Assembly: GCA_029262175.1 (NCBI GenBank)
Contig: JAJCZV010000205.1
Location: 43,841 to 107,840, forward strand
Length of the DNA stretch: 64,000 bases
Direction: 5' to 3'
From: Gemmatimonadota bacterium
GTDB taxonomy: Bacteria > Gemmatimonadota > Gemmatimonadetes > Palauibacterales > Palauibacteraceae
Of the stretch, positions 16,905 to 25,561 are shown one piece after another. Every line of letters starts with the position of its first letter. The stretch's first letter is position 1. The notes beneath the pieces were generated by a model that saw only the letters and a program-made list of their open reading frames with translations, was not told the origin of the DNA and ran no database searches. Made by a program: the position numbers and the translations under genes.

Positions 16905-17682
16905 AGACCAAGAGACCGGGGGACAGGCCGAGATGCCGTTCCTGGACCACCTCGAGGAGCTTCGCTCGCGACTGATCTGGTCGTTTGTCGCGCTCCTCGT
17001 GGGGATGGTCCTGGGGTTAATGGCGGTAGCGTACCTCGATGTCTTGGAGATCATCAAGATCCCGATCGAAGACCTGCTTCCGAACGAAACGCTCATATAC
17101 ACGAGTCCCACGACGCCCTTCTTCATCACGCTCAAACTCGGGTTCATCGTGGGTCTGATTCTGGTTTTCCCGTTTCTCGCCTACCAGGCGTGGCGCTTCC
17201 TGTCTCCGGCGTTGTACACGAACGAAAAACGATTCGCGATCCCTTCGATCTTGGTGGGGACGATTCTGTTTATGGGCGGCGTCGCGATGGCCTACTTTCT
17301 GGTTCTCCCGCTGGGCCTGAAGATTCTCCTCAGCTTTCACACTGAATCGCTCGAAGCGTTCATCACCATCGACGAGTATCTCAAGTTTGCCACGGCGTTG
17401 ATCCTCGCCTTCGGGTTCATCTTCGAAATGCCGGTCATCCTGGTTTTTCTCTCGTTGCTCGGGGTGGTCACGCCGGAGGGACTGGGGAAGTATCGCCGGC
17501 ACGCGATCGTTGCGATGGCCGTGATCTCGGCGTTTCTGACGCCCGCCGACCCCTATACGATGCTCGCGATGATGCTCCCGATGTTGATTCTGTACGAGCT
17601 CTCGATCATCGCGACCAAGGTCTTGAGACGGAGGAGAAACGAGCGCAACGAAGTCGTGGTCAGCGAGGGAGGCACTGCCTGA
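16894..17682 (+). CDS. tatC: Sec-independent protein translocase TatC
   Basis: TatC recognises twin-arginine signal peptides and nucleates the Tat pore. The 262-residue protein has six membrane helices and the signature start MPFLDHLEELRSRLI, then LKLGFIVGLILVFPFLAYQAWRFL split across helix 2, and FEMPVILVFLSLLGVVTPEGL. ATG 16894 gives the standard N-terminus and overlaps nrdR by 11 bp. Its partner tatA lies 10 kb away at 26871. The lptD ribosome binding site is inside its last codons. Confidence 0.95.
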   Translation: METKDQETGGQAEMPFLDHLEELRSRLIWSFVALLVGMVLGLMAVAYLDVLEIIKIPIEDLLPNETLIYTSPTTPFFITLKLGFIVGLILVFPFLAYQAWRFLSPALYTNEKRFAIPSILVGTILFMGGVAMAYFLVLPLGLKILLSFHTESLEAFITIDEYLKFATALILAFGFIFEMPVILVFLSLLGVVTPEGLGKYRRHAIVAMAVISAFLTPADPYTMLAMMLPMLILYELSIIATKVLRRRRNERNEVVVSEGGTA

Positions 17683-20585
17683 CCACCCGCGTCTTTCGAG
17701 GGATTGCGTTCGTTGCGGTACTCCTGGGCGGGCTAGGGGGTGTGGAGACGGCTCGAGCCACACCCGCCGGTCCGCTGCCCGCCCGCTTCGCCGCGCCGGC
17801 CGACACGGATAGCGTCGCGCCTCTGGCTCGCGACACGCTGGACCGAGACTCGACTGCGGTCGACACGACCGCCGCTGACACGACCGCCGTTGAACCCATC
17901 GAGGGCGCTGCGGACACGGCGGGCGTCCTCGCCGACACGACGGGTGCCCCCGCCGACACCATCGATGCACCGGGCGATCGAGCGTTTCCGGAACGCGATC
18001 AGTTCTTAGAGCGGTTGGCCGGCATGCCCGGCTTTCGGGTGATCGAGTATCGAGGCCGTAACGTCACCCTCGACGTCGAAGAGGAAACCGTGCGGCTGCG
18101 AGGGGACGCCCAGGCCAAATACGCCGAATCGGTGCTCACGGCGGACCGTATCACCTACTGGGCCGGGCTCCAGTTCATCCAGGCGCTCCACAACATCACG
18201 CTGGAGGGTGCGGGGCAAACCTCGACCAGCGATTCGATCATCAATTACGACGTGTCGCAGGCCAAGGGCACGATCATGGACGCCCAGACATCGTTCGCCG
18301 AACGGGGGACGGAGTGGTTCATCCGCGGCGACGCGACGCCGCGGGGAGCGAACACCGTGTTTGTCGAAGCCGGGCGGTTCACCTCCTGTGAATTGGAAGA
18401 ACCGCACTTCTACTTCAAAGCCGGGCAGATCAAAGTCGTCGCCGAAGACATCATCGTGGCCTGGCCTGTCACGCTCTACATCAGCGACGTTCCCGTCATC
18501 TGGCTTCCGTTTTTTGCTCACGATCTCCGGCAAGGCAGACGGAGCGGCTTTCTCCCTCCTCGCTTCGGCGTCAACGATCTCATCTCGACCTCGAGCAACG
18601 TGACCCGCAGCATTACCGACTTCGGTTACTACTTCGCCATCAACGATTTCATGGACGCCCAGGCGACCATGGATTGGTTCAGTAGTCGGTTCACGCGTGT
18701 GAACGGAGCGTTTCGGTACAAGTCCCTCAAGAAGTTCTTCGAAGGAAATATGTTGGCGAGCTACAGCTTCGGAGATTCACGGACGTTCCAGTTTCAGATG
18801 CGACACCGTCACGACATCACGCCGGTGACCAATCTGCGCGTCAACGCGAACTTCATCTCCAATACGCAGGTGTTCGAGCAGCAGAGCTTTGACCCCACAC
18901 GGCAGACCCAGCGCATCTCATCTGACCTCGGGCTTCAACATCGATTCTCGTTCGCTTCACTGAATTTCAGTGCGAGTCGAAGGCAAGATCTCGGAACCCT
19001 GCGCGGCAAGACGGACCTCACGCTTCCGAACCTGCAGATGACGTTCTCTCCGGTCACCCTGTTCAAGGCGCCCCGTAACCGTAGCGGACTGTTCAACAAC
19101 ATCACGCTGAACGGCGGGTTCAACTACTCGCGCCTGATCCAGTCGCAAGAAGAGTCCGACGATCGCACCACGGATCGCGGAAGCGTCAACACGGGGATTC
19201 GCCTCGGTTCGTTCGGGATCTCGAGCAACGCCAATTTCAATCGCGTCGCTACGACGCCGTTCGACTCGCTCGGTTCAATGCCGCCGGGTACCGCCCAGAC
19301 TCGAGTCGATTACGGGGCGACGGCAGACTACCAAGTCGACTTGATCGGTAGCACCACCTTTCGTCCGACGGTCAGTCTCGCCGCGAGCACGTTTCGATCG
19401 GATAGCACTCAAAACCGGTTTATTGCCGCGCCCACGCGTTTGCGAGTGGGCGCGAGTCTCTCATCGGATCTCTATGGCTTCCTCCCGGGATTCGGGCCAT
19501 TCCAAAGGATCCGTCACAAGTTCTCGCCTCGGGTCACGTACGATTACTCCCCGGCGATACAGACGGCCGATTCGCTCCTGCAGATCCCGGGCTTCCCCGT
19601 CACCAACATCAGGGCCGAAAACCGCGTCACGTTCACGCTGAACCAAACCTTCGAAGCAAAGCTTCGCGACGATATCGAACTGGATGCCGAGGAGCAGGCC
19701 GTGTTGGAGGGCCGCCTGGTGGATGCGGATTCGATCGCGCTCGCGCGCGATTCGTTGGCCGCCTTGGGCGAGGAACCTCCCGAACCCGATTCCCTGGCGG
19801 TGGTTGCGCCCGATTCGCTTTCAGGTCAGTCGCCGGCCGCGCGTGGTGACTCCGCCGCAGCCCCCGCCCGGGTGCGAGAGCAACGAAACATCGTACTGTT
19901 CGGGATCAACTCCAGTCAGCTCGAGTTCGATTTTTCCCGTGAGAACGAGCCCACGCTCACGACGGACCGTTGGAATCATCGCATCAATTCGGATCTGCTC
20001 CGTGGACTCTCCCTAAACCTCGGTCTCGACCTGTTCGATGGGATTGGGGAGGGGCGCCAGTTCGCTCCCATCCTCTCGAGCCTCAGCGGGAGCTTTACGT
20101 TTAGTTCCGCGACGGGACTGGGTGGACTCTTGGGTCTTGGCGGAGGAGGCGGGCGTCGCCAATCGGATCCTCGCGACCGGCTACGTAACGCATCCGATTC
20201 TCGCTATCGGCTGCAATCGTTCGATGAGAATCGAGATCCGCTCGACCCCGGTCTTCGATCGGGTGGTCCATGGACACTCTCACTCTCGTACTCTCTGCAG
20301 CGAGGCCGCGAGACCGAGACGGCACTCGATCGCCAGACGGTACAGGCGACGCTCTCACTAAACCCCACGCCGAACTGGCGGCTGGCTTGGCGTACGAGCT
20401 ACAACGTGACAAGCGGCGAGTTCGCCGACCACACGGTGACGCTCGATCGAGATCTTCACCGCTGGATGGCGACATTTCTGTTCGCGCGAGCGCCCAACGG
20501 CAACTTCATTTTCCAAATGAGTGTGAATCTACGGGACGCTCCCGATCTCAAGTTTGACTACGATCAGCAAACCCTGGATCGGTAA
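17679..20585 (+). CDS. lptD: LPS assembly outer-membrane protein LptD (OstA), CTG start
   Basis: LptD is the beta-barrel that inserts LPS into the outer leaflet. The 968-residue product has a signal peptide (VFRGIAFVAVLLGGLGG, then TARA) and a Thr/Asp/Ala-rich low-complexity stretch (about 35-95). An OstA-type periplasmic domain (FRVIEYRGRNVTLDVEEETV, NYDVSQAKGTIMDAQT) leads to the barrel, and LPFFAHDLRQGRRSGFLPPRFG marks the LptD domain. A Ser/Asp/Ala-rich insertion lies near 665-730. No ATG, GTG or TTG lies upstream of the signal: the only fit is CTG 17679, forming CTGA with the tatC stop, 6 nt after GAGGGAGG (17665-17672). A GTG at 17742 would remove the signal. Confidence 0.9.
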   Translation: MTTRVFRGIAFVAVLLGGLGGVETARATPAGPLPARFAAPADTDSVAPLARDTLDRDSTAVDTTAADTTAVEPIEGAADTAGVLADTTGAPADTIDAPGDRAFPERDQFLERLAGMPGFRVIEYRGRNVTLDVEEETVRLRGDAQAKYAESVLTADRITYWAGLQFIQALHNITLEGAGQTSTSDSIINYDVSQAKGTIMDAQTSFAERGTEWFIRGDATPRGANTVFVEAGRFTSCELEEPHFYFKAGQIKVVAEDIIVAWPVTLYISDVPVIWLPFFAHDLRQGRRSGFLPPRFGVNDLISTSSNVTRSITDFGYYFAINDFMDAQATMDWFSSRFTRVNGAFRYKSLKKFFEGNMLASYSFGDSRTFQFQMRHRHDITPVTNLRVNANFISNTQVFEQQSFDPTRQTQRISSDLGLQHRFSFASLNFSASRRQDLGTLRGKTDLTLPNLQMTFSPVTLFKAPRNRSGLFNNITLNGGFNYSRLIQSQEESDDRTTDRGSVNTGIRLGSFGISSNANFNRVATTPFDSLGSMPPGTAQTRVDYGATADYQVDLIGSTTFRPTVSLAASTFRSDSTQNRFIAAPTRLRVGASLSSDLYGFLPGFGPFQRIRHKFSPRVTYDYSPAIQTADSLLQIPGFPVTNIRAENRVTFTLNQTFEAKLRDDIELDAEEQAVLEGRLVDADSIALARDSLAALGEEPPEPDSLAVVAPDSLSGQSPAARGDSAAAPARVREQRNIVLFGINSSQLEFDFSRENEPTLTTDRWNHRINSDLLRGLSLNLGLDLFDGIGEGRQFAPILSSLSGSFTFSSATGLGGLLGLGGGGGRRQSDPRDRLRNASDSRYRLQSFDENRDPLDPGLRSGGPWTLSLSYSLQRGRETETALDRQTVQATLSLNPTPNWRLAWRTSYNVTSGEFADHTVTLDRDLHRWMATFLFARAPNGNFIFQMSVNLRDAPDLKFDYDQQTLDR

Positions 20586-20704
20586 AGGACTTCGCCCCCT
20601 CCGCGACGTATTCCCACCCCCCAAGCCATGGCCGGCTCTTTGCCCTTAGAGGTCGCCCCCACTTGTAGCTCGCTGGGGCTCGGCAAAACGCGAAAGCGGG
20701 GCTC

Positions 20705-22255
20705 ATGGCTGTTCTTAGCAACTGGATGGCGGAAGCACGACACCTGGAGGGAGCCGGAGACCTCCAGGCTGCGGTCGCCATATATCGAAAAGCTCTTGCC
20801 AATCAAGAGGAAACGGCGGGTTTTGCCGATCTAAGCCTCTACAATGGCCTTGGCGACCTATATCTGCGCGCCGGCAAGAAAAGCGACGCCCTCCAAGCGT
20901 ACGAGGGGGCTGCCCAGCACTGCGAAGACCAGCAGCTCTACGCGAATGGGATTGCACTCTGCAAGAAGATTTTGCGCAACGCTCCCGACCACGCGGACGC
21001 ATATCGACGGGCCGCAAGGCTTTCCGCGCTCTCCGGGCTCGAAGCAGAGGCTCGGCTCCACCACGGACGATATCGAAAGCAGCTGATCGAGGAGGGTCGC
21101 GGCGCCGAGGCCCTCGATGCGCTTCAAGAGATCGTCGAGATCATGGCGGACGAAGAGTCCAGCGTCGAACTGGCCGAGGCTTTTGCCGAGCGTGGTGAAG
21201 CGGATCGGGCGCTCGAACTGCTCCGAGCCGTCAAGTCACGAAGGCAGGACGAAGGTCGCGCCGTCGTGATTCTCGTGCGGACCATTCAAGAGCTCCAACA
21301 GCGAGGCGAGACCGATTCACCGTCGGGTCCGGCGCCGGAACCGACGCCTCTCGCGAGCACACCCGTCGAGGAAGTCCCCGTCGAGGAAGTCCCCGCCGAA
21401 GAAGTTTCTGTCGAGGAAGTTCCGGTCGAATCCTTCTCCGAACTCGACACATCAGCGGGCTATTCGTTGCTGCCAGACGTGCAGCCCGAGCTCGCGATCG
21501 AAACCGAGCCCGCGATCGATACCGAGCCCACGATCGAAGTTGAACCGGTGTTCGCAGCCGAACCGGTGGTCGAGGTCGAGGCCGTCCTCGAGCCGACCCC
21601 CATCGTCGAGTCCGAGCCAGTGATGGAGGCCGAGCCCGTCGCTGCCGCCGCGCCGAAGTACACTTCGATACTCGAGGAGCTCGACAACGAGTTTTCCGAC
21701 GAACCGGATGCGCCGCTCGATGACCCATGGGAGTCCGGTTCGGTAAGCGATCCATCCTTGGGGGCGTTCGGCTCGGAGGTCGAGACGCAAGTCGAGGCCG
21801 ACGCGCAAGTCGCGGTCGACCCGATCTTCGATCCGACCCCGGCGGCCCAAACGGAGAGGTCAGAACCCAGCCGCATCGAAGAGAACACGGCGGTCGTCTT
21901 GGAATCGTCTTTTGTAGAGGCGGCTGGCGACCCGATGGCCCTACTCTTGGCTCGCCTCAATGTGATCATGGCGGAGGCTGAAGGCCCCGGGTGTTTCCCG
22001 CAGGCGCTCGAGGTCATCGATGAGATGCTTACGATCGAGCCCGGTCGATTCGAGTTGCTGTCGCGAAAACTCCACTACGCGTTCGCGATTCGAGACGAGG
22101 CGGCGACAATCTCCGCCTACCTCGCGCTCGGCGAGAGCCTCGATCACCACTTGGCCAGCTTCGCGGTAAGGACGCTCTCGAGTTCCAACGCGGCCGGAGT
22201 CGTAACGGCAGCGGTTCAAGTCGAAGAAGTACCCGGCGCGGCCCCGGGGTCGTGA
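20705..22255 (+). CDS. TPR protein with acidic low-complexity linker (paralog 1)
   Basis: A 516-residue protein without signal peptide. The first 190 residues are TPR helices (AVAIYRKALANQEETAGFADLSLYNGLGDLYLRAGKKSDALQAYE in part). A Glu/Val/Pro-rich disordered stretch follows (about 215-320) with repeats of VEEVP and xIxTEP, and the last 90 residues are helical again (DPMALLLARLNVIMAEAE). Its N-terminus aligns well with the next gene: both have FADLSLYN followed by GDxYLRxG. The two genes overlap by four bases. No function is known; it looks like a scaffold or assembly protein. Confidence 0.82.
   Translation: MAVLSNWMAEARHLEGAGDLQAAVAIYRKALANQEETAGFADLSLYNGLGDLYLRAGKKSDALQAYEGAAQHCEDQQLYANGIALCKKILRNAPDHADAYRRAARLSALSGLEAEARLHHGRYRKQLIEEGRGAEALDALQEIVEIMADEESSVELAEAFAERGEADRALELLRAVKSRRQDEGRAVVILVRTIQELQQRGETDSPSGPAPEPTPLASTPVEEVPVEEVPAEEVSVEEVPVESFSELDTSAGYSLLPDVQPELAIETEPAIDTEPTIEVEPVFAAEPVVEVEAVLEPTPIVESEPVMEAEPVAAAAPKYTSILEELDNEFSDEPDAPLDDPWESGSVSDPSLGAFGSEVETQVEADAQVAVDPIFDPTPAAQTERSEPSRIEENTAVVLESSFVEAAGDPMALLLARLNVIMAEAEGPGCFPQALEVIDEMLTIEPGRFELLSRKLHYAFAIRDEAATISAYLALGESLDHHLASFAVRTLSSSNAAGVVTAAVQVEEVPGAAPGS
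21362..21560 (+). repeat. Short in-frame tandem repeats (VEEVP and xIxTEP)
   Basis: The linker of the first TPR gene contains 15-bp repeats coding VEEVP (GTCGAGGAAGTCCCC and close variants from 21365). From 21490 there are 18-bp repeats coding variants of A-I-E-T-E-P. Both keep the reading frame and encode acidic, disordered sequence. Confidence 0.7.
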
Positions 22256-25200
22256 GTCGAATGTCGAAGGTCAATCAACTCAAGAACAAAGCTCGTCGAG
22301 AGGAGCAGCGAGAGAACTGGTCGCGCGCGATCGAGTTCTACACGCAAGCTCTCGATGCCAGCCGGCAACAGGACGAGAGCTTCGCCGATCTGAGTCTCTA
22401 CAACCGGATCGGCGACATCTATTTGAGAATCGGCCAAAAGAACACGGCCGTGCGGTACTACGAGCAGGCGATCGAGCGTTACTCGGAGCAGGACCTCCAC
22501 ACGAGCGCGATCGCGCTGTGCAACAAGGTTCTGCGAATCCTGCCCGAGCGGTCGACGGTCTACCTGCAACTGGGTCGGCTGCACTTGGCCACCAACCTGA
22601 TCGCGGATGCGCGGTCGCACTTTCATCGCTACGCGGAGGCGATGCGCGTACGTGGTGGAAGTGCCGCGGCCTACGATGCGTTGGAAGAGCTGATCGGCCT
22701 TACCGGTGATCGCCCCACGCTTTCGCTTTGGGTCTCGTGGCTCGCCGATGAGGAGGATCCGGAGGTCCCGTCCGCTCGGGTCACGGCCGCACGGGACGCG
22801 CTATCCGCACAGGGCGTCGACGCGGACGAAGTGCTGGAGAAAGTCCGCACCGGCGATGCGAGTGCGTTCGAGACGGAGCAGGCGGAAGTCGCCCAGGAGG
22901 ATCCGTTAGCCAACGCGTTCCTCTCTGTTCCAGACCACTATGCCCCGACTCGCGCCCCTAGCAACGCTCCCGTCGAAGCTGTGGTCGAAGCGGAAGACGG
23001 CGACCCACTCACCCCGGACGTTTCCGCGGCCCCCGAGCCGACGCCTCGCGAAGCAGAAGACACCGTCGTAGAGGGCATGAACGCGATCGCTGCCGACCTC
23101 GACTTCGGTTCGGTGCTTTGGCAAGACGAGTTCGAGCCGGCCGCGGCCGCGGAAGGACTCCACGTCGATGAACTCGAGATCGTCGAGCCCGAGTCGACCG
23201 AGGCCTACGCCGTAGGTAGTCCCGACGACGTCGACCCCGAGGACGGCATGTCGACGCTCTCGGAGCCGCTGGAATTCACAGACGATGACATCGCGACGGT
23301 CGACTTTCTCGAACCATCGACCTTAGAAGCTCTCGAGTCCAGCGTACTCGAAGTCGAAGACGTTGGCGCAGACGCCACCTCGTTCGAGATCAACGAGGGG
23401 GCGGGGGACTATCTCGCCAATCTCGATCGCGACTTGAATCATGAACCGATCGAAGCGGACGGGCTTACCCCCCGCTCGGTGGAGGGAGGCACGGCCTCGC
23501 TCGAGCAGGCAGAGGCTCACGACGCGATCGCTCCCGCCCTAACTTTCGATGCCGACGATCTCGCGTTGGACGCTGTCGAGCTCGGAGCCACGGGCGAGAT
23601 CGACGTCCAGATCACCAGCACGTCCGCCTTCGAACTCGAGCCCTCGGCGACGGATGCGCTGGTGCCGGAACCGGAGGGCGCGGAGCCGCCGGAGCCGCCT
23701 GTGACGGCGAACATGATGGCTGCCACGCCTACGCCTCGGGATGAGATCGAGGCGGCAAACGAGACCGTACAGGCGGCCTGGACCCCCCTGATCGAGGACT
23801 CCGAGCGGTACGCACCGCAGGTCTCCGGCGCCGGGGCGCTGGAGCGCCCGATCGTCGACCTAGACCTTGCCGAGCCCGGAGCCGAGGCGGACGACTGGGT
23901 TGAGGATGCCTACCTGGCGATCGACCGAGTGACGGCCGCCGCGGAACAGGCTGCCGTAGAGGCCGCTGCGGCCGACCAAGCGGCGCTGGAAGCCGCTGCA
24001 GCCGAGCAGGCGGCGCTGGAAGCCGCTGCAGCCGAGCAAGCTGCCGCAGAAGCCGCCGCAGCTGAGCAGGCGGCGCTGGAAGCCGCCGCAGCCGAGCAAG
24101 CTGCCGCAGAAGCCGCTGCAGCTGAGCAGGCGGCGCTGGAAGCCGCTGCCGCCGAACAAGCTGCCGCAGAAGCTGCAGAGACCGCCGCAGCCGAGCAGGC
24201 GGCGCTGGAAGCCGCTGCCGCCGAGCAAACCGCCGCCGATGAAGCCGCAGCGGAGGAAGCCGCCGCCGAGCAGGCCGCTGCCGAAGCCGTCGATGCGGCG
24301 TCGATCGAGTCCGAGACGATTGCGGTCGAGCTGCCGGTCGACCATCAGGTTGAGGAGGAAGCCGTCGGAGCGCCCGACTTCGAGGCGGAGGACATCTCTC
24401 AACCGCTGGCGGAGCCTCGGCTGGCGACGGAAGATCCGGAAGAGGCGTTCTCCGACTGGGTTTCGTCCGCGTCTCAGGGCGTGTTGCGGCGAGCTCTTCC
24501 GGAACTGGAAGAGCGCAAGGAACACGAGAAGGCGCTGCTCGTGATTCACCGACTCAGCAACTTGGAGGAGCACGACGTCGAGTTCCGACAGCGCTACGTC
24601 GACGCCCTCCAGGATCTCGGACGAATCGAGGAAGCTACCGACGCGTGTCTCGTTCTGGCGGCAGGGCTCGAGACACTGGGGCGTCCGTCAGAGGCGCGAC
24701 AGGCGTACGCTCGGGTGATGGATCTCACTCCGGGCGATCCGCAGGGTCAGGCAGGTTTTGACCGTTTGGAAGGTGCTGTTGAAGTGGAGGCAAACGTGAA
24801 CGAGGAAGCGGAAGGCACAACGCCCTACACGCCAGCCCACGGTGGCAGGGGCGAGCCCGGCATGATCGCGACGCACCCGCGCCGAGCAAACGGTTCTCCC
24901 AGAGGTGGCGCCTCGAGCGGGCGACAGGATGGGGAGTCGAGACCCTACTCGGGTCTGGCTGGCGGCATCGACGCCGCATCCGATTTCGAGCAACTCCTGT
25001 CGGAGTTTAGAGCCGAACTCAGCGAGAAGCCGACCAAATCGGACTCTGTCTCCCGCACGGAGTACGGTGCGACGCTCAAGGGAATGGGGAAGCTGGACGA
25101 CGCGATTCGCGAGCTTCAGGCGGCAGTAAGAGAGCCTTCTCCTCCACCGCTCGCGTACGAGCTGCTCGGAGAAGCGTTTCTCGAAAAAGGGCAGTCTCGG

Positions 25201-25401
25201 ATCGCGGTGCGTCTCCTGGAGAAAGCCCTCGCGTCCCTGGGCCAGACCGATCGCGAAATGCTTGGCGTGCTCTACCAGCTCGGTGTGAGCTACGAGCGTC
25301 TGTCCGAAGTTTCGAAGGCACTCCTCTGCTACGAGCGAATCTTCAGCGTCGACATCGACTATCGAGATGTTCAGGATCGCATTCTGACCTGTTCCGCCTG
25401 A
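22252..25401 (+). CDS. Large TPR protein with Ala/Glu helical repeat (paralog 2)
   Basis: A 1049-residue protein without signal peptide. The N-terminal 190 residues are TPR units (AIEFYTQALDASRQ, FADLSLYNRIGDIYLRIGQK, AIALCNKVLRILPERS) similar to the preceding gene, which points to tandem duplication. A long acidic low-complexity region (about 200-560) and an Ala/Glu decapeptide repeat (about 564-680) follow. A second helical TPR block comes next (about 735-840), then a Gly/Arg-rich linker and a final TPR domain (about 905-1040: YELLGEAFLEKGQSRIAVRLLEKAL, in part). GTG 22252 overlaps the upstream stop; ATG 22261 is the alternative start. Function unknown. Confidence 0.85.
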   Translation: MSRMSKVNQLKNKARREEQRENWSRAIEFYTQALDASRQQDESFADLSLYNRIGDIYLRIGQKNTAVRYYEQAIERYSEQDLHTSAIALCNKVLRILPERSTVYLQLGRLHLATNLIADARSHFHRYAEAMRVRGGSAAAYDALEELIGLTGDRPTLSLWVSWLADEEDPEVPSARVTAARDALSAQGVDADEVLEKVRTGDASAFETEQAEVAQEDPLANAFLSVPDHYAPTRAPSNAPVEAVVEAEDGDPLTPDVSAAPEPTPREAEDTVVEGMNAIAADLDFGSVLWQDEFEPAAAAEGLHVDELEIVEPESTEAYAVGSPDDVDPEDGMSTLSEPLEFTDDDIATVDFLEPSTLEALESSVLEVEDVGADATSFEINEGAGDYLANLDRDLNHEPIEADGLTPRSVEGGTASLEQAEAHDAIAPALTFDADDLALDAVELGATGEIDVQITSTSAFELEPSATDALVPEPEGAEPPEPPVTANMMAATPTPRDEIEAANETVQAAWTPLIEDSERYAPQVSGAGALERPIVDLDLAEPGAEADDWVEDAYLAIDRVTAAAEQAAVEAAAADQAALEAAAAEQAALEAAAAEQAAAEAAAAEQAALEAAAAEQAAAEAAAAEQAALEAAAAEQAAAEAAETAAAEQAALEAAAAEQTAADEAAAEEAAAEQAAAEAVDAASIESETIAVELPVDHQVEEEAVGAPDFEAEDISQPLAEPRLATEDPEEAFSDWVSSASQGVLRRALPELEERKEHEKALLVIHRLSNLEEHDVEFRQRYVDALQDLGRIEEATDACLVLAAGLETLGRPSEARQAYARVMDLTPGDPQGQAGFDRLEGAVEVEANVNEEAEGTTPYTPAHGGRGEPGMIATHPRRANGSPRGGASSGRQDGESRPYSGLAGGIDAASDFEQLLSEFRAELSEKPTKSDSVSRTEYGATLKGMGKLDDAIRELQAAVREPSPPPLAYELLGEAFLEKGQSRIAVRLLEKALASLGQTDREMLGVLYQLGVSYERLSEVSKALLCYERIFSVDIDYRDVQDRILTCSA
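23941..24285 (+). repeat. 30-bp tandem repeat coding AEQAA(L/A)EAAA
   Basis: Eight in-phase 30-bp units run from 23941 to 24180. After a 9-bp insertion about three degenerate units continue to 24285. From 24001 two unit types alternate, one with GCGGCGCTGGAA and one with GCTGCCGCAGAA, making a 60-bp higher-order repeat. The product is a long Ala/Glu/Gln alpha-helix, probably a single helix or coiled coil. Confidence 0.92.
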
Positions 25402-25501
25402 CGAACTGCCGAAGAGGGGTCTTGGCCACTATTCTGCTTCGCACCGGGCGAAACCGCCGGTCTCGGCGCGGCCGGTCATGCCCTCGGGGCGTGATCACGC
25501 T

Positions 25502-25530
25502 TTGACTTTCCCTGCGGGCGCGCCGAAATT
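25502..25530 (+). promoter_or_regulatory. Candidate promoter of the prenyl synthase gene
   Basis: TTGACT (25502-25507) and GAAATT (25525-25530) are spaced by 17 bp. The -35 matches 5/6 and the -10 only 3/6. A start near 25537 would support ATG 25562 as the true start. Confidence 0.35.
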
Positions 25531-25561
25531 CTTCTCTCGTGTCACGCCCGCCGAGGAGAAG

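Noticed and set aside
23941..24285. Regular 30-bp repeats as a CRISPR array
   Set aside because: Units abut without spacers, keep an open reading frame and encode an Ala/Glu helix; no cas genes are nearby.
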